Source: Aquimarina sp. Aq107
Lineage (GTDB): Bacteria; Bacteroidota; Bacteroidia; Flavobacteriales; Flavobacteriaceae
Reading direction: 5' to 3'
Length of the DNA stretch: 64,000 nt
Assembly (NCBI RefSeq): GCF_943733665.1
Contig: NZ_OX030782.1
Coordinates: 3,396,501 to 3,460,500, forward strand
Numbering within the stretch: position 1 is the first letter of the stretch; the number at the start of each line of letters is the position of its first letter. Below the pieces are notes generated by a model. That model was given only the letters and a program-made list of their open reading frames with translations, made no database searches and was not told where the DNA came from. Positions 27,263 through 35,741 of the stretch are shown piece after piece. The position numbers were made by a program, and so were the translations under genes.

Positions 27263-28069
27263 TTGAATTCACATCGTATTGTATTTTCTGATATTGACGG
27301 AACACTTCTTAACGCAGAAAGAGAACTTTCTGAATTTACTATTTCAGAAATAAAACGAATAAAAGATACTATTCCTGTTATATTAATTTCTTCTCGTATG
27401 CCAAGTGCTATGATACATTTACAAGAAGAATTAGATATCACTCACCTACCACTAATTTGTTATAATGGAGGTTTAGTTCTAGTAGATAAAAAACCTATTC
27501 ATTCTACCTTTATACATCCAGATATAATACAGGAACTCGACAACTTTAATAATAAGAGCTCATTTCATATAAGCTTGTATCATAATGATGATTGGTTTGT
27601 TCCCGAAATGGATTTTTGGGCAAATAGAGAATCACAAAACACTAAAGTAACTCCAGTTGTCAAGTCAACAAAAAAAGTTATAGAAGAATGGAAAGCGGAA
27701 AAAAAAGGAGCTCATAAGATTATGTGTATGGGGGACGAAAAATATATTGAAGAAGCTTTTATTTTTTTAAAAACACATTTTAGCGAAACATTACACTTAT
27801 ATAGATCAAAGCCTACATATATTGAAATTGCTCATAAAAGTATTTCAAAATTAACTGCGATTGAATTACTGCTTAATGAGCATTATAACATTTCTCTTTC
27901 TGAAGCAGTAGCTTTTGGCGATAATTATAACGATATTGCTATGATAAAAGCTGTTGGTACCGGAGTAGCTGTTGCCAATGCGAAACCTGAAACATTAAAA
28001 ATTGCTGATGTAATAACACTACCCGGAAAAGAAGATGGTGTTGCTACATATATAAAAAACAATATCTAA
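27263..28069 (+). CDS. Cof-type HAD-IIB family hydrolase
   Basis: The 268-residue phosphatase has HAD motif I (FSDIDGTLL), motif II (ILISSRMPS) and the C-terminal motif IV (AFGDNYNDIAMIKAVGTGVA), with a type IIB cap between them. Members dephosphorylate sugar phosphates, flavin precursors or pyridoxal phosphate. The start is TTG at 27263: an in-frame TAA lies directly before it and the next ATG is after motif I. It lies 36 bp after the alpha/beta hydrolase and 5 bp before the M61 peptidase. Confidence 0.9.
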   Translation: MNSHRIVFSDIDGTLLNAERELSEFTISEIKRIKDTIPVILISSRMPSAMIHLQEELDITHLPLICYNGGLVLVDKKPIHSTFIHPDIIQELDNFNNKSSFHISLYHNDDWFVPEMDFWANRESQNTKVTPVVKSTKKVIEEWKAEKKGAHKIMCMGDEKYIEEAFIFLKTHFSETLHLYRSKPTYIEIAHKSISKLTAIELLLNEHYNISLSEAVAFGDNYNDIAMIKAVGTGVAVANAKPETLKIADVITLPGKEDGVATYIKNNI

Positions 28070-28074
28070 TACTT

Positions 28075-29970
28075 GTGCTAAAAAAAATTACTCTGATTAG
28101 AATTCTAATATTTTACATTTTTACTATCTACTCTTTTACAGGTTGCAAACCAACAAAATCTGCAATAAAAGTAGATACTACACCAATTATTGCATCCTTA
28201 GATTTGGTAAATATTATAGATGATAAAGTGAAGGTAGAATTAAAAATCAATAGCATAAACTCAGACACAATCAGTTATTACCTGCCTAAAATTGTTCCGG
28301 GAACATACCAAAACAATAATTACGGAAAATACATCGAAGATTTTAAAGCTTTCGATAATGAAGGCAACGAATTGTATGTAAAAAAACAAGGAGATAATCG
28401 CTGGAAAATAAACAGTGCAAAACAATTAAGTTCCATAACTTATTTAGTAAACGATACTTTTGATACAGAAAACAATCATCAAATATTCTCTCCTACAGGA
28501 ACAAATATTCTACAAAGCAAAAACTTTGTTCTTAATTTATATGCTTTTGTGGGGTATTTTGATAACAAAAAAGAAAATAAGTACAACCTTTTTATTAAAC
28601 ATCCCATAGATATGGAAGCTTCAACTTCTTTATCTGAATATTTACCAAAAGAGCCACAAGAAGGAGCTTTATATGATACAGATGTTTTTATTTTTAAGAG
28701 ATATGCTGATTTAGCTGATTCTCCAATAATGTATTCCATTCCGGATAAAATAACTTTTAACATCAATGAAATTGAGGTTTTATTAAGTGTTTATTCTCCT
28801 ACTAAACTACATCGTGCCGCGCAATTAATACCGCAAATTGAACGAATGATAAGAGCACAAAAGAATTTTTTAGGATATATTAATACCACAAAAAAATATA
28901 GTATTCTACTGTATCTCTCTTCTTCTAAAAGCGATGATGCAAAAGGTTTTGGAGCTCTGGAACACAATACCTCCACCGTTGTTGTACTGCCTGAATCAAT
29001 ACCGTTAAAAAAACTAAATGAATCATTAATAGATGTTGTTTCTCACGAGTTCTTTCATATTGTAACCCCATTAAGTATACACTCTGAAGAGATTCATGAT
29101 TTTGATTATAATAACCCAAAAATGTCAAAGCATTTATGGCTATATGAAGGTACTACTGAATATTTCTCTTTATTATTTCAGATTAATCAAGCACTTATCG
29201 AAAAAGAAGATTTCTTTGAAAGAATTTTAGAAAAAATAAATAATTCTAAAAATTTTGATCAAAGCTTTTCTTTTGCAGAAATGAGTAAAAACATATTGCA
29301 AGATCCATATTTAGAAAATTATCGTAATGTCTATGAAAAGGGTGCTCTAATTTCCATGTGTATCGATATTATAATGCGAGAAAAAAGTAGTGGAGTTTAT
29401 GGTATTGTTGATCTTATAAAAGGATTATCAGGAAGATTTGGAAGTGAAACTCCTTTTAAAGATGAAGAGTTGATTGATGTAATAAAAGAAGTTTCTTATC
29501 CAGAAGTAGCAGATTTTCTAAAATCTCATGTTATGAATAGTACGCCAATTGATTATGGATATTATTTAGAAAAAGCTGGTTTGATTTACAATACTATAGA
29601 AATTCCTTCCGAATATTTTATTCATGAACAAGAACCTTTTATTAAAGGTTCTGAAACTACTAAAAAGGTAGTTTTTACTGCTGGTGCAGAACGTAATAAC
29701 TTTCTAAAAAAAGTAGGAATAAAAAGAGGAGATATTCTATTAGGCATCGATAATAAAACATATACCATAAAAAACATTTATGACCTTTTTAGTGATTCTA
29801 ATAAATGGAATATCGGTGATGATGTTGTTTTTACGATCGAACGAAATCAAAATATTTTAAAACTTACTTCTAAAGTAATTACTCCTGCTGTAGAAAAAAT
29901 AATTCTTAAACAGAATCCTGACGCTACTGAAGCACAAATAGCTATTCTAAAGAGCTGGATTAATGATTAA
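28075..29970 (+). CDS. M61 family metallopeptidase with PDZ domain, lipoprotein
   Basis: The 631-residue protein starts at GTG 28075 and has a lipoprotein signal with lipobox FTGC. An N-terminal beta domain precedes the catalytic domain, where the zinc motif HEFFH and the downstream Glu (LYEGTTEYF) are visible. A PDZ domain follows near the C-terminus (about 535-605; IKRGDILLGIDNKTYTIKN). M61 enzymes are aminopeptidases that favour glycine or alanine. It is likely anchored in the envelope. The GTG start lies 5 bp after the HAD stop, so coupling is probable. Confidence 0.9.
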   Translation: MLKKITLIRILIFYIFTIYSFTGCKPTKSAIKVDTTPIIASLDLVNIIDDKVKVELKINSINSDTISYYLPKIVPGTYQNNNYGKYIEDFKAFDNEGNELYVKKQGDNRWKINSAKQLSSITYLVNDTFDTENNHQIFSPTGTNILQSKNFVLNLYAFVGYFDNKKENKYNLFIKHPIDMEASTSLSEYLPKEPQEGALYDTDVFIFKRYADLADSPIMYSIPDKITFNINEIEVLLSVYSPTKLHRAAQLIPQIERMIRAQKNFLGYINTTKKYSILLYLSSSKSDDAKGFGALEHNTSTVVVLPESIPLKKLNESLIDVVSHEFFHIVTPLSIHSEEIHDFDYNNPKMSKHLWLYEGTTEYFSLLFQINQALIEKEDFFERILEKINNSKNFDQSFSFAEMSKNILQDPYLENYRNVYEKGALISMCIDIIMREKSSGVYGIVDLIKGLSGRFGSETPFKDEELIDVIKEVSYPEVADFLKSHVMNSTPIDYGYYLEKAGLIYNTIEIPSEYFIHEQEPFIKGSETTKKVVFTAGAERNNFLKKVGIKRGDILLGIDNKTYTIKNIYDLFSDSNKWNIGDDVVFTIERNQNILKLTSKVITPAVEKIILKQNPDATEAQIAILKSWIND

Positions 29971-30049
29971 CTCAACTTAGGAAGTTAATTTAATTTTAAT
30001 CCAAAAATTGTATTTTGCAACGCATCTCACAATATAATGAACTCACACT

Positions 30050-31354
30050 ATGGAAAATGTTCCTTTTTTTACCAATGACGCCATTGTTTTTGGAATTCTA
30101 ATGCTATGCTTAGGTCTTGTTTTTTACACTTCATCGATTAAAACAAGTTTTTGGGAAGGGTTTTATAAATTTGTCCCAGCATTATTACTGTGCTATTTAC
30201 TCCCTGCTATATTTAACTCCTTAGGAATTATATCTCCTGAATGGAAAGAACTAGATACTAATGGAGAGATTATCAAAAAATCTTCTAATGTATATTACAT
30301 AGCAAGTAGATACTTATTACCTGCTTCCTTAGTATTGATGACACTTAGTATAGATTTAAAAGCAATCTTTAATTTAGGGCCAAAAGCATTAATTATGTTC
30401 GCTACAGGAACTATCGGTATCATAATTGGGGGGCCTATCGCTATTTTATTAATCTCTTTAATTTCTCCAGAAACTGTTGGAGGTGCTGATTTTGATGCGG
30501 TCTGGAGAGGTTTATCTACACTTGCTGGTAGCTGGATTGGTGGAGGAGCTAATCAAGCTGCTATGTTAGAAATTTACGAATATAATCCTGATAAATACGG
30601 AGGTATGGTACTCGTAGATATTGTAGTGGCAAACCTTTGGATGGCTATTTTACTAATTGGTATTGGAAAAAGTAAAAAAATTGACAAATGGCTAAAAGCG
30701 GATAGTAGTGCCATTGAATCACTAAAAGAAAAGGTGTCCTCTTATGCAGAAAGCGTAAATAGAAATCCTACTTTAACGGATTATATAATTATGTTATCTA
30801 TCGCTTTTACGACCGTGGGCTTAGCACATTGGGGAGCAAATGGAATGTCTGGATTTTTATCCAATAACTTCGAAGTATTTAATGATAAAAGTTCTGCCTT
30901 ATCATCCTTTACTTCTCAATTCTTTTGGATGATCACTATAGCAACCGCTATTGGAATTCTACTGTCCTACACCAAAGCGAAAAAATATGAAGGAGCAGGA
31001 GCTAGTAAAATCGGTAGCATTTTTATTTATATTCTAGTTGCAACAATTGGGATGAAAATGGATTTAAAAATGATATTAGAAAATCCTGGATTAATTGGAA
31101 TTGGGTTGGTTTGGATGACCATACATGCACTTCTTTTAATTGGAGTTGCTAAATTGATAAAGGCACCCTACTTTTTCCTAGCTGTGGGTAGTCAGGCTAA
31201 TGTAGGAGGAGCAGCATCAGCTCCAGTAGTAGCAGCAGCATTTCATCCATCCCTAGCAACAGTTGGCGTACTCTTAGCAGTGTTTGGTTATGTGGTAGGA
31301 ACCTATGGTGCAATTCTATGTACAATATTAATGCAAATTGCTTCTGGAAGTTAG
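30050..31354 (+). CDS. DUF819 family membrane protein
   Basis: The 434-residue protein has about 12 hydrophobic segments with small-residue-rich motifs: STLAGSWIGGGANQAAMLEI in the middle and GSQANVGGAASAPVVAAAFH near the C-terminus. These two pseudo-symmetric GGxxN segments are the hallmark of DUF819 (YjcL-like) proteins, which resemble ion or solute transporters of the CPA/aspartate-permease type. No substrate is known. The gene has its own 79-bp upstream gap. Confidence 0.88.
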   Translation: MENVPFFTNDAIVFGILMLCLGLVFYTSSIKTSFWEGFYKFVPALLLCYLLPAIFNSLGIISPEWKELDTNGEIIKKSSNVYYIASRYLLPASLVLMTLSIDLKAIFNLGPKALIMFATGTIGIIIGGPIAILLISLISPETVGGADFDAVWRGLSTLAGSWIGGGANQAAMLEIYEYNPDKYGGMVLVDIVVANLWMAILLIGIGKSKKIDKWLKADSSAIESLKEKVSSYAESVNRNPTLTDYIIMLSIAFTTVGLAHWGANGMSGFLSNNFEVFNDKSSALSSFTSQFFWMITIATAIGILLSYTKAKKYEGAGASKIGSIFIYILVATIGMKMDLKMILENPGLIGIGLVWMTIHALLLIGVAKLIKAPYFFLAVGSQANVGGAASAPVVAAAFHPSLATVGVLLAVFGYVVGTYGAILCTILMQIASGS

Positions 31355-31414
31355 TTTTTCAATCTAATTTATAGCATCTTTGTATTCGATTTTTTCAAAA
31401 TTAAAAACCCATCA

Positions 31415-32149
31415 ATGCGACAATTTTTTACCATATTATTGTTATCTACTCTCATCCTAAGTTGTAGTTCTCCTAAAAAAGAAGGAAATGTTTCTATAAA
31501 CGGAACAGTAAAAGGACTTAAAAAAGGAACATTATATCTTCAAAAAATTAAAGATACTATCTTAATAAACTTAGATTCTTTAGTTATCGATGGAGATCCT
31601 CAGTTTACATTTCAAACTACTGTTCAAGAACCTGAAATTCATTATTTATTTTTAGATAAACATGATGGAACTCAATTTAATGATCGTATTGATTTTTTTG
31701 CAGAGCCAGGAGTAATTACGATCAACACTTCTTTGAATGGTTTTGAAAAGGAGGCAATTATTGCCGGAGGCAAAAATCAAACTAAATTGATTGAGTACAA
31801 CAAAATGAATAAAAGATTCAAAGAAAGAAATCTAAGAATTATAAAAGAAGATTATGAGGCGAAGAAACAGAATGATGATGAAAAATTAGCTGAAAACGAT
31901 ATCGCTTACAAAAATCTACTTCGACAAAAATATTTGTACACTATCAATTTTGCCATCACCAATAGAAAACTAGAAGTAGCTCCATACATAACTCTTCACG
32001 AAGTTTTTGATGCCAATATTAAATATCTAGATACTGTAGCAAAATCATTATCTCCAAAAGTTAAAAAATCAATATATGGCAAACAACTAACTGATTACTT
32101 AAAAGAGAGAAAAACAAAAGAAGCTGAAAGAGTAGAAAAAGATCAGTAA
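31415..32149 (+). CDS. DUF4369 domain lipoprotein
   Basis: The 244-residue protein has a lipoprotein signal (MRQFFTILLLSTLILSCSS) with the acylated Cys in LSC. The DUF4369 domain follows (about 25-125; NGTVKGLKKGTLYLQKIKD, then DFFAEPGVITIN), a beta domain often found before thioredoxin domains in Bacteroidota. Here the thioredoxin part is absent and the C-terminus is a charged helical tail ending KERKTKEAERVEKDQ. The function is unknown. It precedes the Cys-rich peptide gene on the same strand, separated by 125 bp. Confidence 0.85.
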   Translation: MRQFFTILLLSTLILSCSSPKKEGNVSINGTVKGLKKGTLYLQKIKDTILINLDSLVIDGDPQFTFQTTVQEPEIHYLFLDKHDGTQFNDRIDFFAEPGVITINTSLNGFEKEAIIAGGKNQTKLIEYNKMNKRFKERNLRIIKEDYEAKKQNDDEKLAENDIAYKNLLRQKYLYTINFAITNRKLEVAPYITLHEVFDANIKYLDTVAKSLSPKVKKSIYGKQLTDYLKERKTKEAERVEKDQ

Positions 32150-32274
32150 ATATATTTTTCTAAAAACAATGACATCGTAATTTAACCATAAAATATTGAT
32201 AGAAATACCGCAGGCTACTTAAAACAATTTTCATTAACTTAATTGACTCACAATTAACTCTTTAAACTACAATT

Positions 32275-32520
32275 ATGTTAAAAAAAATTTTAAACTTACA
32301 AGGGGCTCAACAATTAAATAGAAAAGAACAAAAAGGTATTTCTGGAGGAGGACGTCCTGGTGCTGGAGGCGGTGGATGCTGTAATCCTTCATTGTCTTGT
32401 TGTACAACTACTGACTTAGTTAATAATCCAGCATGCGGAGCGACTTACATTCCTGGATGTTACTTTCATCCCGCTAATCCAAATACACCAAGTTATCCTT
32501 ACTATAACTGCTGTATCTAA
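32275..32520 (+). CDS. Cys-rich precursor peptide with double-glycine leader (RiPP/bacteriocin-like)
   Basis: The 81-residue peptide has a leader typical of Bacteroidota natural-product precursors (LKKILNLQGAQQL, then KEQKGISGG). Counting back from Gly25 gives Leu at -12, Glu at -8, Ile at -4 and Gly-Gly at -2/-1, exactly the double-glycine leader consensus cut by C39-peptidase ABC transporters. The predicted core of 56 residues (26-81) starts Gly-rich and holds eight cysteines, at 35, 36, 42, 43, 54, 62, 79 and 80, six of them as CC pairs, plus many Pro, Asn and Tyr. Disulfides or thioether rings are possible. No maturase, transporter or immunity gene lies within the window, so it is an orphan. 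The product is unknown. Confidence 0.8.
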   Translation: MLKKILNLQGAQQLNRKEQKGISGGGRPGAGGGGCCNPSLSCCTTTDLVNNPACGATYIPGCYFHPANPNTPSYPYYNCCI

Positions 32521-32566
32521 AAAGTTATCTTACATTTTTTTTGGTAAAAACGTTATTAAAAAATAG

Positions 32567-32582
32567 TAAGTGATATCACTTA
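32567..32582. promoter_or_regulatory. 16-bp perfect palindrome after the precursor peptide gene
   Basis: TAAGTGATATCACTTA is a perfect palindrome between the peptide stop codon and its terminator. It could be a protein-binding site or part of the 3' UTR structure; position alone does not decide. Confidence 0.35.
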
Positions 32583-32594
32583 AGACATTAATAG

Positions 32595-32630
32595 CCCTAA
32601 ACTTCTAAAGAAGATTAGGGTTGTTTATTT
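32595..32630 (+). terminator. Terminator of the precursor peptide gene
   Basis: The stem CCCTAA/TTAGGG continues after one mismatch into CTTC/GAAG with a 4-nt loop and is followed by TTGTTTATTT. Confidence 0.7.
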
Positions 32631-32698
32631 AATAGAATGTATTAAGAAGGATATTTAACTCGAAATAATTTTCTATTCTTATTAGAAATATATCCAAT

Positions 32699-32730
32699 AA
32701 AAAAAATCCCAACTCCTTTAGGAATTGGGA
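32699..32730 (-). terminator. Terminator of the tRNA-Thr gene
   Basis: On the minus strand the 10-bp stem TCCCAATTCC/GGAGTTGGGA (one G:T) with loop TAAA is followed by eight T, 15 bp after the tRNA 3' end. Confidence 0.85.
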
Positions 32731-32744
32731 CTTACACTATTAAG

Positions 32745-32818
32745 AGCCGATGGAGGGACTCGAACCCACGACCTGCTGATTACAAATCAGCTGCTCTAGC
32801 CAGCTGAGCTACATCGGC
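32745..32818 (-). tRNA. tRNA-Thr (anticodon TGT)
   Basis: The 74-nt gene folds as a cloverleaf. The acceptor pairs GCCGATG with CATCGGC, the D-arm has AGCTCAGCTGG, and the T-arm has GGTTCGAGTCC. The anticodon stem GCTGA/TCAGC encloses the loop TTTGTAA, so the anticodon is TGT, reading ACA threonine codons. The discriminator base is T. CCA is not encoded. A canonical promoter lies directly upstream and a terminator directly downstream, so it is a single-gene unit. Confidence 0.97.
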
Positions 32819-32828
32819 AAAGCGGTTG

Positions 32829-32859
32829 CAAATATAATTTCTGAAATCATATTTGCAAA
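32829..32859 (-). promoter_or_regulatory. Canonical Bacteroidota promoter of tRNA-Thr
   Basis: On the minus strand, TTTG (32859-32856) is followed after exactly 19 bp by TATATTTG (32836-32829). This matches the -33/-7 consensus (TTG, N19-21, TAnnTTTG) of the phylum's primary sigma factor. The -7 box ends 10 bp before the tRNA 5' end. Confidence 0.85.
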
Positions 32860-32875
32860 TACTTTTTTAAAAAAA

Positions 32876-33142
32876 TTATAATGAATTTACTTTTTCAGCT
32901 AAAGACTTCGCTGTTTTTTCTAAATCTTCTTTGATAGATTTAAAGTGTTTTGCCGCATTTTCTACATTACGATCACTAACTCTTGCCATAAAAGCATCAA
33001 AAGAGTTGATTGCCTCATCTATAATAACTTCTCCTGCCTTTTTATCTTTATCTGGATTATTCTCTTCCCAGATGTATACTTCTTCTATGATATCCCCTAA
33101 TACGTAGTTAATATCTTTCTTAAGATTTCTTTTATTTGCCAT
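32876..33142 (-). CDS. Small conserved protein of unknown function
   Basis: The 88-residue protein is soluble, charged and predicted all-helical (MANKRNLKKDINYVLGDIIE, later KHFKSIKEDLEKTAKSLAEK). It has no signal peptide or known motif. Similar short proteins occur throughout Flavobacteriia. It lies 59 bp after manA in the same direction and is probably the last gene of the idi-queD-bcp-manA unit. Confidence 0.7.
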   Translation of the reverse strand: MANKRNLKKDINYVLGDIIEEVYIWEENNPDKDKKAGEVIIDEAINSFDAFMARVSDRNVENAAKHFKSIKEDLEKTAKSLAEKVNSL

Positions 33143-33201
33143 TTTCTAAAATATTTTATGCAAAATTAGTCTTTTAAACCATTTATCAAACGGTTTTACT
33201 T

Positions 33202-34179
33202 TTAAATATAGACTTGTAGTAGTTTTGCCCCTTCAGAAATCAAGTTAATTTCTTTTATCGAAGCGGGAACTAAAATTGTCTCTCCAACAGCAATAGTAAC
33301 TTTTTGAGACCCATTTATCAACTGAGCTTTACCTTTTACACACATATATATTACAAAAGAATCTAATTTAGTATGTGACATAGAAATTTCTTTATCCACT
33401 TCTACAAGATTCGTAATAAAGTGTGGACATTGAACTAAATCAGTTATTTGATTATTTTTTGAAGTATACTCTACTTTATAATCAGAATTATTATTAAAAT
33501 CAATTGCCTCTAAAGCATCTTGTTGATGTAATTCTCTGTAGTTACCATCAGAATCTTTACGATCCCAATCATAAACTCGATAAGTAATATCAGATGTTTG
33601 CTGTATTTCTGCTAACAGCACTCCTTTTCCTATTGCGTGTATCAACCCTGAATACACAAAAAATGTATCTCCTTCGGTAACCGACTCATAATGCAAAATA
33701 TCTTTGATGGTCTTATCGGCAACATGTTTTTGATATAATTCAGAATTTACTTTTTGATTAAAGCCAATTATAATATTAGCTCCTTCATCTGCTTGAGTAA
33801 TATACCACATCTCCGTTTTACCTAATGAATTATGCTTCGCTTTAGCGATTTCGTCACCGGGATGCAACTGCACAGAAAGATCCTGTTTAGCATCTATAAA
33901 TTTTATTAGCAAAGGAAATTTTGCTCCAAATCTATCAAAGTTCTTTTGTCCTATCAATTCTTCTTGATAATTAACCAAAAGTTCTTTTAGTGTTTTTCCT
34001 TCAAATTCACCATTAATAACAACCGAACAATCTCCTTCTACATCACTTATCTCCCAACTTTCTCCAACAAAAGAACCCTCAGGTTTCTTTCCTAAAAGAT
34101 TATTTAATTTGGTGCCTCCCCATATTTTTTCCTTTAAAATGGGCTGAAACTTAAGCATGTAAAGTGAATCGTTACTCAT
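33202..34179 (-). CDS. manA: Mannose-6-phosphate isomerase, class I type
   Basis: The 325-residue cupin enzyme interconverts mannose 6-phosphate and fructose 6-phosphate, feeding GDP-mannose and glycan synthesis. Motifs seen are LKEKIWGGTKLNNLLGKK, GESWEISD, the zinc-site segment SVQLHPGDEIAKAKH, GKTEMWYI, and IHAIGKGVLLAEIQQTSDIT with YRVYDWDR. The length fits the short Bacteroidota/Firmicutes form. Its start overlaps the end of the peroxiredoxin gene by 8 bp, so the genes are co-transcribed. Confidence 0.93.
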   Translation of the reverse strand: MSNDSLYMLKFQPILKEKIWGGTKLNNLLGKKPEGSFVGESWEISDVEGDCSVVINGEFEGKTLKELLVNYQEELIGQKNFDRFGAKFPLLIKFIDAKQDLSVQLHPGDEIAKAKHNSLGKTEMWYITQADEGANIIIGFNQKVNSELYQKHVADKTIKDILHYESVTEGDTFFVYSGLIHAIGKGVLLAEIQQTSDITYRVYDWDRKDSDGNYRELHQQDALEAIDFNNNSDYKVEYTSKNNQITDLVQCPHFITNLVEVDKEISMSHTKLDSFVIYMCVKGKAQLINGSQKVTIAVGETILVPASIKEINLISEGAKLLQVYI

Positions 34180-34633
34180 TCATTATTTTTTTGACAGTTC
34201 TAATGGCTTGTTTTAAATGTTTCGAAGCGTTAATGCTATTAAATTTTAACCTAATTACGCCTTCTTTATCTATAACATATGTTTCTCTTCCCGGTAATAC
34301 TCCAAACAAACCTGACTTAACACCAAAAAGCTTTCTTAAACTACCGTCGGCATCTGATAAAAAAATAAAAGGTAAATTATATTTATTTTTAAATCTTTCG
34401 TGAGATTTTACATTATCGGCACTTATTCCTATTACTTCTACCCCTTCTTTTTTAAAATCTTCGTAACTATCTCTAAAATCACAAGCTTCTTTTATGCAAC
34501 CAGGAGTAAAATTTTTAGGATAAAAATAAATTACCAATGGGGTTTGACCAATATAATCTACGCTATGAAAATCACCCCCATCATCTTTGATTGCAGTAAA
34601 TTGGGGAATTTTGCTTCCTAATTCTAAGGCCAT
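34172..34633 (-). CDS. bcp: Thioredoxin-dependent peroxiredoxin (BCP type)
   Basis: The 153-residue enzyme reduces peroxides. It has the peroxidatic site YFYPKNFTPGCIKEACDFRD, with the first Cys as peroxidatic residue and a second Cys five residues later, as in atypical 2-Cys BCP proteins. The conserved Arg lies in LFGVLPGRETYVIDKEG. Length matches the family. It is located in the cytoplasm. It sits between queD (8-bp gap) and manA (8-bp overlap). Confidence 0.93.
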   Translation of the reverse strand: MALELGSKIPQFTAIKDDGGDFHSVDYIGQTPLVIYFYPKNFTPGCIKEACDFRDSYEDFKKEGVEVIGISADNVKSHERFKNKYNLPFIFLSDADGSLRKLFGVKSGLFGVLPGRETYVIDKEGVIRLKFNSINASKHLKQAIRTVKKIMNE

Positions 34634-34641
34634 AAATAATT

Positions 34642-35052
34642 TTATTTACCGTCGTATATTACATAATTCCGTGGAGTTTCGAATAATGTAACTTCGATAT
34701 CATACCTTAAATCTAGCTTTTTACGAAGTCTATTCCAAATTACAAAGGCGATATTTTCCGCAGTTGGATTTAATTTTTTAAATTCTTCTACCTCTTCATT
34801 AAGGTTTTTATGATCCATATAATCTTCGACTTCAGACTTAATATAATCTTTTAAAATCTTTAAATCTATTAAGAAACCTGTTTCTGGATCCACATCTCCT
34901 ATGACGGCTACTACTAATTCATAGTTATGCCCGTGATATCTAGGATTACTGCATTTTCCGAAAATTTGAGTATTCTTTTCATCTGTCCAATCTTTTCTAT
35001 ACAATCTATGTGCAGCATTAAAATGCGCTTTTCTACAAGCTTTTATTCTCAT
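34642..35052 (-). CDS. queD: 6-carboxytetrahydropterin synthase / 6-pyruvoyl-tetrahydropterin synthase family
   Basis: The 136-residue enzyme has the zinc-binding His residues in FNAAHRLY and YHGHNYEL, the catalytic Cys in GKCSNPRYHGH, and the C-terminal Glu in VTLFETPRNYV. QueD makes 6-carboxy-5,6,7,8-tetrahydropterin from dihydroneopterin triphosphate in queuosine (preQ0) synthesis; a biopterin-type role cannot be fully excluded. Its ATG overlaps the idi stop codon as ATGA, which shows translational coupling. Confidence 0.9.
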   Translation of the reverse strand: MRIKACRKAHFNAAHRLYRKDWTDEKNTQIFGKCSNPRYHGHNYELVVAVIGDVDPETGFLIDLKILKDYIKSEVEDYMDHKNLNEEVEEFKKLNPTAENIAFVIWNRLRKKLDLRYDIEVTLFETPRNYVIYDGK

Positions 35053-35567
35053 ATTACTATATGTTCATAAAATTTATCAAAAATGATCTTAAACCAAGCC
35101 GTATAATCATTAGGATTCTCAATAATATCCTTCTTTACATCTTCTATAGGCATCCATTTCCAATCCGACACTTCATCTGGATTGATAATAGGATCCTCTT
35201 CATACTGACCAACTAACACATGATCCAACTCATGTTCTGTAAGTCCATTATCAAAAGGTGCTTTATATATAAATGATATTGTTTCTTTAAGAGGCGTAGT
35301 AAATCCCATTTCTTCCTCTAATCTTCTTGTTCCAGCCTGAATATTACTTTCTCCTTCTCGTTGATGACTACAACAAGTGTTCGTCCATAAACTTGGTGAA
35401 TGGTACTTGTGATGAGCTCTTTGTTGCAACATTAATTCTTTTTTGTTATTAAGAATAAATACTGAAAATGCTCTATGTAATATAGCTTTCTCGTGTGCTT
35501 CAAGCTTAGGCATTAAACCAATTTGCTCATCATTTTCGTTAACTAAAATGACTTTTTCTTCTTTCAT
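35049..35567 (-). CDS. idi: Isopentenyl-diphosphate delta-isomerase (type I)
   Basis: This Nudix-fold enzyme interconverts IPP and DMAPP for isoprenoid synthesis. It shows the active-site Cys in LWTNTCCSHQREGE, the Nudix-like RRLEEEMGF and the Glu pair in GLTEHELDHVLVG. The ATG at 35567 gives the standard N-terminus MKEEKVILVNENDEQIGLMPK without its last residue counted. An ATG at 35612 would add 15 residues not typical of the family. It is the first gene of the idi-queD-bcp-manA unit. Confidence 0.9.
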   Translation of the reverse strand: MKEEKVILVNENDEQIGLMPKLEAHEKAILHRAFSVFILNNKKELMLQQRAHHKYHSPSLWTNTCCSHQREGESNIQAGTRRLEEEMGFTTPLKETISFIYKAPFDNGLTEHELDHVLVGQYEEDPIINPDEVSDWKWMPIEDVKKDIIENPNDYTAWFKIIFDKFYEHIVI

Positions 35568-35661
35568 TGCTTTGTATTGGCTCAAAGCTACGAAATCGTA
35601 ATAGCAATTCATAATCTATGCATTTTTTGACATAAAATAAAGAATTGTTTACCCATATAAT

Positions 35662-35696
35662 AAAAAAACACCTTAACTATATAAGGTGTTTTTTTT
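35662..35696 (-). terminator. Terminator of the adhesin-PorP-PorE unit
   Basis: The stem AACACCTTA/TAAGGTGTT with a 6-nt loop has a T-run on each strand. Read on the minus strand it lies 45 bp after the PorE-like stop codon. Confidence 0.85.
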
Positions 35697-35741
35697 AAAA
35701 TTAATACGGTTTTTTCTATTAAACCATAGTAAGCATATCTA

